DNA of 64,000 nucleotides from Planctomycetota bacterium (GTDB lineage: Bacteria; Planctomycetota; Phycisphaerae; Phycisphaerales; Phycisphaeraceae). Positions within the stretch are counted from its first letter, which is position 1. Each line of letters opens with the position of its first letter. The stretch spans positions 3,286,001-3,350,000 of the forward strand of contig CP066225.1 of assembly GCA_016350165.1 (NCBI GenBank), written 5' to 3'. The notes under the pieces are model-generated. The model saw only the letters and a program-made list of their open reading frames with translations, did no database searches and had not been told where the DNA came from. Of this stretch, positions 45,745 to 53,894 are shown in pieces. The position numbers were made by a program, and so were the translations under genes.

Positions 45745-47751
45745 ATGATCAATAAAATGCGACACAACAGCCTTCGCTTAATCGTGGCCGCAACGTGCGC
45801 ATTCACCTTCGCGTCCGGCATCAACGCCGAAGATAAACCAACTGAAAACAAGAATGCTACTTGGAATATCAAGGAAATTAAATCCGACGCTCGGAAGAAA
45901 GCAGAAGCCCTGGCCGCAAAAGAAAAAGCTGCCAAGGAAGCGGAAACCGCCAAAAAAGCTGAAGAGCAAAAACTCAAAGCTGCCAAAGAACAAGCCGATC
46001 GTGAAAACGAACAACTGCAGGCTCAAATCGCCAAAATGCAGGAAGAAATGGTCTCACTCAAACTCCAGCAGATCAAAGAGAAACTCCAACTCATTCAAGG
46101 CGAAATCAAACGCGATGAAGGCGTCTCCGATCGCGTCGCACGTATGCTCGATAAAATCGTCATCGAAGCTCGTGAAGCCGTCAAAGGTACCATCAGCCAA
46201 AAGCAAAAAGTAACTGCACTCAGCATCGAAGTCAGTGTCTACGACATCCTCGCACGCAATACAATCAATACGCAAAAGCTTGAAAAAGCAGGCGAGCATA
46301 TCAGCAATCTTATCGCTTCAAGCAGAAAGCTTATCAAGCTTAATCGACCAAACGGTAAAGTTCGTGGTGAGTTCTGGCAACTACAAGCACAACTCATGGA
46401 TAATCAGCGTTCGCAGCAAATGATTCAGCAGCGATCGGCCCAACTCGGCAAAATCGATCTCCGTAGCACCAGCGCTTATTGGCAGAACAAGTCTATTCAG
46501 CAGATAGAACAAGCTGCAAAACAGATCGAAGACATTGACGCAAAGACCAACGGCCGCCCAATGAATCAAAACGTTCGTAGTGATATGGGACGAGAAATTG
46601 TCGAGATACATAAAGTCGTCAAGCTCGGACTACTCTCTCTCTACGCACAGTCAGGTCAAACACAAAAATCAGGTATCCTTCTCGATGAAATTCAATTGCG
46701 TTGGCCAGATGATCAAAAAGTAAAGCAAGGTGTTATCGACGCCGAAGCCATGGCAGAAATGTTCGGCGAAAAACTTAATTTCCAGATCCAAACACTCAGC
46801 GGAAAAACATGGAAGCCCGAGGACTATCCCAATAAACGTAAGGTCATTGTCTTTACCGATGCACGCATGCTCGCAGGCAAAGAGTGGGAAGAAATGCGTC
46901 TATGGCTCTACAAAATCAGCCAGAAACATAACACCACCGGCGCACCTGTTCTTCAAGTCGTCGCCAGTGAACAAAACATCAATATCAAAAACTCACTCAA
47001 CGTTGATAGTTATCACCTCGCAAAAATCCGTCTCTCAGAAAACGACATCGTGGGTAAGCTCGGCATCACTAGCCTCCCTTGGGTGATTGTTCTTAATCAA
47101 GAAAACAAAGTGCAGGCCCTAGGCCAAAGCGCTGGTATCTTCCTCAATCAATTCAACGACATCAATAAAAAACCCGAAGTCGACCCCATTACCATCGGTA
47201 AGCAACTCAACGTAAAACTCTCGCCACTCAAAGGCTCAGGTTGGAACTCAACAGAACACAAAAACAAAGTCGTGCTCATGTACTTCGCTACCAAAGCGGA
47301 AAGCAAAAAACAGTTCAGCGAAGCACTCAAGCCCCTCATCGAAACCTACTCACAACCACACCTGCAAAAGCATCTTGAAATCATTTGTGTCACACCAACC
47401 AACTCAAGCGTGCAAGGCGAAATGCTCTTCTCCGAAGATATGAAGCCATGGAACTCATGCCTCATCTCAGGCTACACAGCTCAGGAACTGCTCGCTGCCA
47501 TTGATGTGAAAACATTCCCCACACTAGTCATCGCCGACAAGGGTGGTATGGTCCGCTACATCAGCAAAGACATCGAATCACTCAAACACATAAACAAACT
47601 CATCCCACCAAAACCGCAATCCAAGCCAGCATCTAAACCATCCGACAACGCATCCAAGAAGCCCGCCGATCAATCCAAAGAGAAGAAACCGGTCAAACAG
47701 CCCTTCGTCCTCCCCTCGTCGCTCATGGATTCAAAGGATGATAAGAAATAA
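45745..47751 (+). CDS. secreted coiled-coil protein with two thioredoxin-like domains lacking CxxC
   Basis: 668 aa. AGGGAAG lies 7 bases before the ATG. Signal peptide to about residue 28 (ending SGINA). Residues about 48-125 are a Lys/Glu/Ala-rich coiled coil. A helical region follows to about 340. Two thioredoxin/redoxin-like domains come next, at about 350-470 (LSGKTWKPEDYPNKRKVIVF ... SLPWVIVLNQENKV, with the cis-Pro position) and about 491-615 (VVLMYFATKAESKKQF ... FPTLVIADKGGMVRYI). Neither has the CxxC redox pair, so they probably bind rather than reduce. The tail (about 615-668) is Pro/Lys/Ser rich. Role unknown; likely periplasmic or surface assembly (inference). Confidence 0.65.
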   Translation: MINKMRHNSLRLIVAATCAFTFASGINAEDKPTENKNATWNIKEIKSDARKKAEALAAKEKAAKEAETAKKAEEQKLKAAKEQADRENEQLQAQIAKMQEEMVSLKLQQIKEKLQLIQGEIKRDEGVSDRVARMLDKIVIEAREAVKGTISQKQKVTALSIEVSVYDILARNTINTQKLEKAGEHISNLIASSRKLIKLNRPNGKVRGEFWQLQAQLMDNQRSQQMIQQRSAQLGKIDLRSTSAYWQNKSIQQIEQAAKQIEDIDAKTNGRPMNQNVRSDMGREIVEIHKVVKLGLLSLYAQSGQTQKSGILLDEIQLRWPDDQKVKQGVIDAEAMAEMFGEKLNFQIQTLSGKTWKPEDYPNKRKVIVFTDARMLAGKEWEEMRLWLYKISQKHNTTGAPVLQVVASEQNINIKNSLNVDSYHLAKIRLSENDIVGKLGITSLPWVIVLNQENKVQALGQSAGIFLNQFNDINKKPEVDPITIGKQLNVKLSPLKGSGWNSTEHKNKVVLMYFATKAESKKQFSEALKPLIETYSQPHLQKHLEIICVTPTNSSVQGEMLFSEDMKPWNSCLISGYTAQELLAAIDVKTFPTLVIADKGGMVRYISKDIESLKHINKLIPPKPQSKPASKPSDNASKKPADQSKEKKPVKQPFVLPSSLMDSKDDKK

Positions 47752-47779
47752 TCAATCCTCAATTAACGTAATTTTCAGC

Positions 47780-47812
47780 AAATCGAGCCTTCCCAGCTCG
47801 ATTTGTTTTTTT
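47780..47812 (+). terminator. terminator of the thioredoxin-like gene
   Basis: Perfect AAATCGAGC / GCTCGATTT stem, 7-base loop, then G and seven T. Confidence 0.9.
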
Positions 47813-48106
47813 AACAAATTCGTAACAAACCAGATTTCCAGCCGTGCCCAATCGCATTGATCCCACCTCCGCAATAATCACTCAAGCAGCACCGCCCAAG
47901 TCACACGCACCATGCCTATCTCACCTAATCTCTCCACCTTTTCTGTGGAAGATTATTCAAAATTGTTGAAAAAATTTGTGATAAATATGTGCAGACATGT
48001 CATGAAAAACAAATTTATTTCGCACGTAACCTGACTCGCATACACACTTTGCCGCTATTAGTATGTCAATTCTTGCGAAAACTGAACCCGCTCTGATGTG
48101 GACTGA

Positions 48107-48133
48107 ACCGGTCACACCGGTCGCTCCGGTCGT
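48107..48133 (+). repeat. three direct 9-bp repeats (CCGGTC core)
   Basis: ACCGGTCAC, ACCGGTCGC and TCCGGTCGT follow each other exactly, with CCGGTC starting at 48108, 48117 and 48126. Regular 9-bp spacing suggests a protein-binding array; it lies about 520 bases upstream of pckG. Confidence 0.5.
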
Positions 48134-48653
48134 GATAGTAAAAATCGGATAGACTGTAGCAGATTTGGAACTCTTTATTTCATCCGATCCTCAGACCACG
48201 CGATAAACTCAGCAAGATCAGTCGATCCCACTTGCCCCAAATTATTCTTTTTTCGCAAATGAATCGCATCAGGCGAGCGCCTAAAATGCACCTGAATTTG
48301 CAGAAAAAGGACGTATTGGTATCTTATTACGGGTGACTGGGACAGGAATAAGGGATAAGTAGGTGGCAATTGAATAATTCCGAGGCAGGGGAGAGATTAA
48401 TTCGGGGCGGGATAATGTGGATGAGTGAGGGGTGCGATCGACTTCGTGTCGGACGCAGACCTGAAAATACGAAAATAAAATTGCCCGTGTCGACCTGTGT
48501 TGACTTGGGCTCCGGCTCCGCTCACGCACGCTGTAACTGCAGACCTGATTTCAATGACGGTCAACGCTAACATCAAAATAATGTCGGCGACAGTGAACTA
48601 CGGAGCATTTGGACACCCAGTAACTCCTTTTTAACCATAGTTAAGGTGCTAAT

Positions 48654-50459
48654 ATGACGAATGCAACCCTGACCAATCACAAGAAACTTTTGGCCTGGAT
48701 TGACGAAATCAAAGAGCTGACCACCCCAGATGATGTTTACATCGCTGACGGCTCTAAGGAAGAGTACCAGAACATGCTCAACCTCATGGTTGAGGGTGGC
48801 ACTGCTCAGTGGCTCAACCAGGAAAAGAAGCCTAACTCAGTCTTGATCTTCTCTGACCCAGCTGACGTCGCACGCGTTGAAGACCGTACATTCATCTGCT
48901 GCGAAAAAGAAGAAAACGCTGGCCCAACAAACAACTGGAAAGATCCTAAGGAAATGAAAGACATCCTCATGCCTCTCTTCGAGGGTTGCATGAAGGGTCG
49001 TACCATGTACGTCATTCCTTTCTCAATGGGTCCTGTCGGTTCTCCAATCGCCCACATCGGCGTTGAAATCACCGACTCACCATACGTCCTCGCTAACATG
49101 CACATCATGACACGCGTAGGCAAAGACGTCCTCGACGTTCTCGGTGAAAACGGCGAATACGTCCCATGTGTTCACTCTGTTGGTGCTCCTCTCGCAGACG
49201 GCGAAAAATCAGCTGCATGGCCATGTAACGCTGAAAACAAGTACATCACTCACTTCCCAGAAACTAACGAAATCTGGTCCTTCGGTTCAGGCTACGGCGG
49301 CAACGCTCTTCTCGGTAAGAAGTGTTTCGCTCTCCGTATCGCTTCAACCATGGCTAAACGTGAAGGCTGGATGGCTGAGCACATGCTTATCCTCAAGCTC
49401 ACTAGCCCTGAAGGCGTTGAGAAGTACGTTGCAGCTGCATTCCCATCAGCTTGTGGTAAGACCAACCTCGCAATGATGAACCCAACGCTTGACGGCTGGA
49501 AAGTCGAATGCGTCGGTGACGACATCGCTTGGATGAAGTTCAAGGAAGACGGCAAACTCTACGCCATCAACCCTGAAGCTGGTTTCTTCGGCGTTGCTCC
49601 TGGTACAAACTACCACTCCAACCCGAACGCGATGGAATCACTCAAAGAAAACTCCATCTTCACAAACGTCGCTCTCACAGACGACGGCGATGTATGGTGG
49701 GAAGAAATTGATGGTCCAACGCCATCACACCTCATCGACTGGAATGGCAACGACTGGACTCCTGAATCAGGCAAGAAAGCAGCTCACCCGAACGCTCGCT
49801 TCACTGCTCCTGCAGCTCAGTGCCCTGTCATCGCTCCTAACTGGGCTGACCCAGAAGGCGTTCCAATCGACGCGATCCTCTTCGGCGGCCGCCGTGCAAC
49901 AACTCAGCCATTAGCTCTCGAAGCTTCTAACTGGGAACACGGTACATTCCTCGGTGCTGCAATGGCTTCTGAAAAGACCGCTGCTGCTGCTGGTGGACTC
50001 GGCGAACTCCGCTTCGACCCAATGGCTATGCTCCCATTCATCGGCTACAACATGGCTGAATACTGGGGTCACTGGCTTGAAATGGGCGACAAGGGCGGCG
50101 ACAACATGCCTAAGGTCTTCTATGTCAACTGGTTCCGTAAGGACGAAGAAGGCAAGTGGCTCTGGCCTGGTTTCGGCGAAAACTCACGCGTCCTCAAGTG
50201 GGTCGTTGAACGCTGTGACGGCAAGGCTGATGCAGTCGAAAGCCCAATCGGTATGCTCCCAACTAAGGAAGCTATGGACCTCTCAGGTCTCGATATGTCA
50301 GACAAGGATTGGGACAACCTCATGAAGGTTGACGCAACCGAGTGGCTCGACGTTGCAGGCAAGATTGAAGAGTACTTCGCTAAGTTCGGCGATAAACTCC
50401 CAGCTCGCCTCACTAAGCAGCTCGAAGCTCTCAAGGCTCGCCTTGAAGCAGCTAAATAA
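48654..50459 (+). CDS. pckG: phosphoenolpyruvate carboxykinase (GTP)
   Basis: 601 aa, normal length for the GTP-dependent enzyme. It converts oxaloacetate and GTP to phosphoenolpyruvate, CO2 and GDP: the entry to gluconeogenesis or an anaplerotic step. Recognisable are [30 protein letters not shown], the kinase-1 P-loop [15 protein letters not shown] (about 262-276) with the reactive Cys, [15 protein letters not shown] (kinase-2, metal Asp pair), [15 protein letters not shown] and [20 protein letters not shown] lies 6 bases before the ATG. Codon choice is narrow and C-ending, as in highly expressed genes. Strong terminator follows. Confidence 0.97.
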   Translation: MTNATLTNHKKLLAWIDEIKELTTPDDVYIADGSKEEYQNMLNLMVEGGTAQWLNQEKKPNSVLIFSDPADVARVEDRTFICCEKEENAGPTNNWKDPKEMKDILMPLFEGCMKGRTMYVIPFSMGPVGSPIAHIGVEITDSPYVLANMHIMTRVGKDVLDVLGENGEYVPCVHSVGAPLADGEKSAAWPCNAENKYITHFPETNEIWSFGSGYGGNALLGKKCFALRIASTMAKREGWMAEHMLILKLTSPEGVEKYVAAAFPSACGKTNLAMMNPTLDGWKVECVGDDIAWMKFKEDGKLYAINPEAGFFGVAPGTNYHSNPNAMESLKENSIFTNVALTDDGDVWWEEIDGPTPSHLIDWNGNDWTPESGKKAAHPNARFTAPAAQCPVIAPNWADPEGVPIDAILFGGRRATTQPLALEASNWEHGTFLGAAMASEKTAAAAGGLGELRFDPMAMLPFIGYNMAEYWGHWLEMGDKGGDNMPKVFYVNWFRKDEEGKWLWPGFGENSRVLKWVVERCDGKADAVESPIGMLPTKEAMDLSGLDMSDKDWDNLMKVDATEWLDVAGKIEEYFAKFGDKLPARLTKQLEALKARLEAAK

Positions 50460-50468
50460 GCTGACATA

Positions 50469-50483
50469 CTAACCTAAAGTTAG
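50469..50483. repeat. CTAAC-N5-GTTAG palindrome after pckG
   Basis: CTAAC-CTAAA-GTTAG lies 10 bases after the pckG stop codon and directly before its terminator. Confidence 0.45.
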
Positions 50484-50486
50484 ACG

Positions 50487-50518
50487 CAACCCTCGGCTCA
50501 CGCTGAGGGTTGTTTTTT
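50487..50518 (+). terminator. terminator of pckG
   Basis: CAACCCTC and GAGGGTTG form the stem, extended inwards by GGC/GCT, followed by T6. Confidence 0.92.
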
Positions 50519-50692
50519 GTGCGCGCATCTCCTTTAACCCTTGTTTTATAGGGCTATCCACTCCCTAGGTTCCGCACCTATCACCGCTCGGGAACCAAGC
50601 TATACCCCTTTCTCATCCATTCCGCCGATCCTCTACAGATAGGCAGACTTAGCTTCGGGGTCAGCAACGTCTCTTTTTCCGGAGTCTGTGAC

Positions 50693-51004
50693 ATGACCGA
50701 GCAACATCCCCAGGAAAACGTGCCTTCTAGCACAAACGATGATGGCCGTGGCTTCGCTGTCTCTTCACTCGTCCTCGGTGTTCTCGGCCTCATCTGTTCT
50801 TGTGTACCCATTGGCGGGCTTCCCATGTCGATCATCGCCCTCGTCCTCGGTTCCATGGCTAAAAAACGTGGGCAAGACGGCATGGCAACCGCCGGAATCG
50901 TACTCGGCATTATTGGTATCGTGTTCGCCATCGCAGCTATGATCTTTGGTGGGTACGAAGCTATCGTTGAACAACAGCAATCAAACACAACAATGACACA
51001 GTGA
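50693..51004 (+). CDS. small DUF4190-type membrane protein
   Basis: 103 aa with two hydrophobic helices, about 22-45 (AVSSLVLGVLGLICSCVP...) and 65-88 (GMATAGIVLGIIGIVFAIA), joined by a short basic loop AKKRGQDG. The repeated G-I-V-L-G-I-I-G pattern and loop are those of DUF4190 proteins, small bacterial membrane proteins of unknown role. ATG is preceded by a GGAG-containing stretch (TCCGGAGTC). It lies 36 bases ahead of the pyrophosphatase-like gene, probably in one transcript with it. Confidence 0.7.
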   Translation: MTEQHPQENVPSSTNDDGRGFAVSSLVLGVLGLICSCVPIGGLPMSIIALVLGSMAKKRGQDGMATAGIVLGIIGIVFAIAAMIFGGYEAIVEQQQSNTTMTQ

Positions 51005-51005
51005 C

Positions 51006-51022
51006 TCTAACTTTCGATTAGA
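51006..51022. repeat. TCTAA-N7-TTAGA palindrome between two small genes
   Basis: TCTAACTTTCGATTAGA begins two bases after the stop codon of the DUF4190 gene; imperfect member of the CTAATC/GATTAG group. Confidence 0.35.
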
Positions 51023-51040
51023 CATGTAAAGAGGTTGATG

Positions 51041-51376
51041 ATGGATACTAAAAAGTTCATTGGTCGCAGAGTCAAAGTACTCGTCGATCGTCCCCTTGGC
51101 AGCACCGACCCAACCTTCGGCTACACCTACCCCGTTAACTGTGGCCACGTCCTTGAAGAATCCGATTGTTCAAGCAGTAACCTTGACGTCTATGTTCTCG
51201 GCTTATGCGATCCCATCAACGCCTTTGAAGGCGACTGTATCGCTGTCATTCACTCCGAAGACGCAACTCAGAATAAACTCGTTATCGTGCCCGCCGGAGC
51301 CATGCTCAGTGACGAAGCTATCATCGAAGGTGTTCAATTTAAAGAACGTCACAACCAACCACAAGTCGTACGCTAA
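51041..51376 (+). CDS. short inorganic-pyrophosphatase-like protein
   Basis: 111 aa. AAAGAGG at 51028-51034 is 6 bases before ATG 51041; TTG 51035 and ATG 51038 are also in frame. It resembles the short pyrophosphatase-like family: GRRVKVLVDRPLGSTDPTFGYTYPVNCGHV, then LDVYVLGLCDPINAFEGDCIAVIHSEDATQNKLVIVPAG. Compared with true family I pyrophosphatases the E-x-PKGS-x-KYE and D-P-x-D-x-L-x-L metal sites are reduced: YPVNCGHV replaces the usual NYGY, and DVYVLG replaces DPIDVLVL. Catalysis is therefore uncertain. The TAA stop sits inside a CTAATC-AGT-GATTAG palindrome. Confidence 0.65.
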   Translation: MDTKKFIGRRVKVLVDRPLGSTDPTFGYTYPVNCGHVLEESDCSSSNLDVYVLGLCDPINAFEGDCIAVIHSEDATQNKLVIVPAGAMLSDEAIIEGVQFKERHNQPQVVR

Positions 51377-51387
51377 TCAGTGATTAG
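51373..51387. repeat. CTAATC-N3-GATTAG palindrome at the stop codon
   Basis: CTAATC-AGT-GATTAG overlaps the TAA stop of the pyrophosphatase-like gene; extended by CG at both ends (CGCTAATC / GATTAGGCG). Confidence 0.5.
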
Positions 51388-51393
51388 GCGCAA

Positions 51394-51420
51394 TAAAAAA
51401 GGCTCGCATTAGCAAGCCTT
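51394..51420 (-). terminator. terminator of the radical SAM gene
   Basis: Read on the minus strand: AAGGCTTGC, loop, GCGAGCCTT followed by T6. It is 20 bases past the stop codon of the radical SAM gene, on the side of the converging small gene. Confidence 0.75.
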
Positions 51421-51438
51421 CTTATCCATCTTTTTTTA

Positions 51439-52854
51439 TTACTTATTTCTGCAGCACTTTTTGAACTTCAAACCTGAACCACACGGGCATGGCTCATTCG
51501 GCTTAACTTTCCTGTCCATCATGCCGGGATCAGCACGCAACTGCTGTTGTCGTTCAATCTCAACTTCCGTCGGCGGCAACTGGCCATAGTGACGATAGAA
51601 CCGTGCAATCTCATCAAGCGTTGGCATCGCATGTGCGAAGAACATCTTATAACCCTTGCACAAGATCGTCTTCTCAGTTTTATCACCACGATGTTGGCGA
51701 TGCTTCGGACATCCACCATAACAGAATCGCTGGAACTCGCACTGACCACACTCGTCTTCCGGTATGTTCATCTTGCGTGTTGCAAAATCGCCGAAATTCT
51801 CTGTATCCAAAGACTGATACCAGTCCTTCTCAAATGGCGAGTGTTCCCATTCAGGTCTTGCATCAGCAGGTGAAGCCGAAACAGTCAAAGGCACTGTCGA
51901 AGGTGTCGGCGGCGTCAACGGTTTCCACGTCTTATCCGAAACATGACCCAACTGCCAACGTGAGTTCACATAGTGGTCGCAGCCATAAACCGAACCATCA
52001 TGTTCAACAGTCACCTGATTATGGCATGAATCCGAGTGAATACACAACGATGATCGTGAGAACAGATACTGATTCAGCATCACGTCTATCGTCTGAATAG
52101 ACACATGCGTTCGGTGATGCCTGTTCCAAAGGTCAAACACTTTGCAAAGGAATCGACCATAGTCTTCAGGGTCAGGCGAAATATCTTTCAGCGGCGGATT
52201 CTCACCCGGATAACCACTCGTAAAGTTCTCCGCAGGTTCTTCCCACTCAATCGCAGGAATAAACTGCACGAACCTTGAACCTAAGTTCAAAATATAGTTG
52301 TAAACAAGCTCTGGATGCTTCACATTGACATTGTTCAGCACGCAAAGAATGTTGTACTCCACACCATGTTTTTGCAGCAACTTATGACCACGCATCACCA
52401 TCGAAGACGATGGCTCCTGCTTCACTGTATAACGATATAAGTCGTGCAAATGTGGTGGCCCATCACATGACAAACCAACTAAGAATTTATTTTCTTTTAA
52501 AAACTCACACCACTCATCGTTCAGCATCGTACCATTCGTCTGCAATGAATTTTCAATCGACTGCTCCGGGCGTTTGTACTTCTCCTGAAACGCCAAAGCC
52601 TTCTTGAAAAACTCAATACCTGCAAGCGTAGGTTCACCACCTTGCCAGCAAATACTTACATGATCTTCAAAGTGTGGCAGAATTGTCTTAAACATATTCT
52701 CCAACGTCTCTTCACTCATTCGGTGTGAAGGACGCTCATACAAATCATGCGTCGGCAGATAATAACAGTACTCACAATCTAAGTTACATGCTGCACCAAC
52801 AGGCTTAATCATCAAACTGACACTACTGGGATTAATCTTTGGTTTCGATAGCAT
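51439..52854 (-). CDS. anaerobic sulfatase-maturase-like radical SAM/SPASM protein with SEC-C tail
   Basis: About 471 aa from ATG 52854-52852 (the frame is open to 52899). Cys23-x3-Cys27-x2-Cys30 (GAACNLDCEYCYY) binds the SAM cluster. WQGGEPTLAG, NSLQTNGTML and LSCDGPPHLHD are typical of anSME enzymes, which convert a Cys or Ser of sulfatases to formylglycine. The SPASM cysteines are present (CHNQVTVEHDGSVYGCDHYV and CGQCEFQRFCYGGCPKHR). A Pro/Thr/Ser-rich insertion (TPPTPSTVPLTVSASPADA) splits the SPASM domain. The last 17 residues are a SEC-C zinc motif (PCPCGSGLKFKKCC). No sulfatase is in the window, so its client is elsewhere. Confidence 0.88.
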   Translation of the reverse strand: MLSKPKINPSSVSLMIKPVGAACNLDCEYCYYLPTHDLYERPSHRMSEETLENMFKTILPHFEDHVSICWQGGEPTLAGIEFFKKALAFQEKYKRPEQSIENSLQTNGTMLNDEWCEFLKENKFLVGLSCDGPPHLHDLYRYTVKQEPSSSMVMRGHKLLQKHGVEYNILCVLNNVNVKHPELVYNYILNLGSRFVQFIPAIEWEEPAENFTSGYPGENPPLKDISPDPEDYGRFLCKVFDLWNRHHRTHVSIQTIDVMLNQYLFSRSSLCIHSDSCHNQVTVEHDGSVYGCDHYVNSRWQLGHVSDKTWKPLTPPTPSTVPLTVSASPADARPEWEHSPFEKDWYQSLDTENFGDFATRKMNIPEDECGQCEFQRFCYGGCPKHRQHRGDKTEKTILCKGYKMFFAHAMPTLDEIARFYRHYGQLPPTEVEIERQQQLRADPGMMDRKVKPNEPCPCGSGLKFKKCCRNK

Positions 52855-52902
52855 AAGTGCTAGTCTAATCTCTCTGGGGCCAAAGTAAAGATAGCTCACA
52901 AC

Positions 52903-52916
52903 ATGTAAGCTTACAT
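52903..52916. promoter_or_regulatory. operator-like palindrome upstream of the radical SAM gene
   Basis: ATGTAAGCTTACAT, perfect 14-bp palindrome, followed by another TTACAT. Core TGTAA/TTACA is shared with the site at 33136 near the lyase-like gene, though the spacer differs (two bases here, one there). Confidence 0.4.
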
Positions 52917-53062
52917 TACATTTATTACGCTTTTTACGTTATCATAGCCCTTAATGATCTTTTGTTTTTACAAAAAATCATCACAGCACTCACAACAGTC
53001 AATCGTTACGATTGTTACTGTTTATCTAGCTTTTCACGCATCTTGTAGATACCGAGGTAGTT

Positions 53063-53716
53063 ATGCGTAAATTTGTCATAATGGGCGTGCAAGGCAGTGG
53101 CAAAGGCACCCAGTCCAGAATGCTCTGCAATACGTACGGTTTCAAGCACATCAGTACAGGGGATATGTTCCGAGAGGAAATTCAAAGCCAATCACCTATT
53201 GCTGAAAAGATCAAAAACCTTATTAATCAAGGCAATCTCGTCCCAGATGAAATCGTCTCTGAAGTCGTCCGCAAGGGCCTCTCACAGCTCGACGACTCAA
53301 AAGGCTTTATCCTCGATGGATTCCCACGTAACGCAGCACAGGCGCAATTCCTTATCGATAACATCGATATCGATGCCGTCATCGTCTTGGAAATCCCAGA
53401 CCAGGTCGTCATTGAACGCATCATGAGCCGCAGACTGTGCAGCGAATGTAAACGCGATTACAACATTGATTTCCGCCCACCTACCGTCGAAGGCATTTGC
53501 GACGATTGTGGCGGCAAACTCATCCAACGCGAAGACGACTACGAAGAAGCCGTCAAAAAACGCATCGCCGATTACCACGCCTCAACCTCACCTGCCATCG
53601 AACTGCTCTCAACCAAATATCGTGTTGAACGTTTCGACGTCACAAAAGGTTCAAAATACGCTCAGCCGCTCATTCGTGAATGCCTCGGTTTAAGTGAACT
53701 CGAAGAAGTGCACTAA
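53063..53716 (+). CDS. adk: adenylate kinase
   Basis: 217 aa, the long (zinc-lid) form. It balances ATP + AMP and 2 ADP in the cytosol. P-loop GVQGSGKGT (8-16), AMP-binding STGDMFR (about 31-37), GFILDGFPRN (81-90), and the lid with four Cys (C126-x2-C129 ... C146-x2-C149: CSEC and CDDC) for a structural zinc. GAGG lies 6 bases before the ATG. In many bacteria adk is in the ribosomal-protein cluster with secY; here it stands alone, between a radical SAM gene and a TPR lipoprotein gene. Confidence 0.96.
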   Translation: MRKFVIMGVQGSGKGTQSRMLCNTYGFKHISTGDMFREEIQSQSPIAEKIKNLINQGNLVPDEIVSEVVRKGLSQLDDSKGFILDGFPRNAAQAQFLIDNIDIDAVIVLEIPDQVVIERIMSRRLCSECKRDYNIDFRPPTVEGICDDCGGKLIQREDDYEEAVKKRIADYHASTSPAIELLSTKYRVERFDVTKGSKYAQPLIRECLGLSELEEVH

Positions 53717-53743
53717 CCCCGCAACGCAATAACGAATTGCACA

Positions 53744-53785
53744 ACCATCAGTCGGTCAGCCACGCTCGTCGTGCTCAGTTCCTTA
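53744..53785 (-). repeat. intergenic hairpin element, copy k (diverged)
   Basis: On the minus strand: GAGCACGACGAGCGTGGCTGA, with the 5' part resembling copy c (GCGCACGACGAGCGAGGCT). The 3' block is not recognisable. Confidence 0.4.
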
Positions 53786-53831
53786 TTGCCCCATTTCTGG
53801 ATCTGTACCAAATACCAAAATTTAATTAACA

Positions 53832-53866
53832 AAAAAACCGCATATTTCGATATGCGGTTTTTTATT
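53832..53866. terminator. bidirectional terminator between adk and the TPR lipoprotein gene
   Basis: AAAAAACCGCATA / TATGCGGTTTTTT with a 6-base loop. A run on the left and T run on the right allow both convergent genes to end here. Confidence 0.9.
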
Positions 53867-53879
53867 TTTTTATTAATAA

Positions 53880-53894
53880 CTAATCATTGATTAG
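53880..53894. repeat. CTAATC-N3-GATTAG palindrome at the stop codon
   Basis: CTAATC-ATT-GATTAG overlaps the stop codon of the TPR lipoprotein gene (minus strand), directly ahead of the terminator. Same arms as at 51373. Confidence 0.5.

Larger units (their letters stand above)
47752..48653. other. 900-base intergenic region upstream of pckG
   Basis: After a terminator at 47780-47812 the region is A/T-rich to about 48.05 kb. It then has three direct 9-bp repeats of A/T-CCGGTC-nn (48107-48133), and G/C-mixed sequence to the pckG start. No open frame is convincing (the 66-aa frame at 48370 lacks an RBS). The last 100 bases are probably the pckG leader. Confidence 0.5.

Noticed and set aside
48370-48570. 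66-aa frame in the pckG upstream region
   Set aside because: TTG start without RBS, no hydrophobic or domain pattern.
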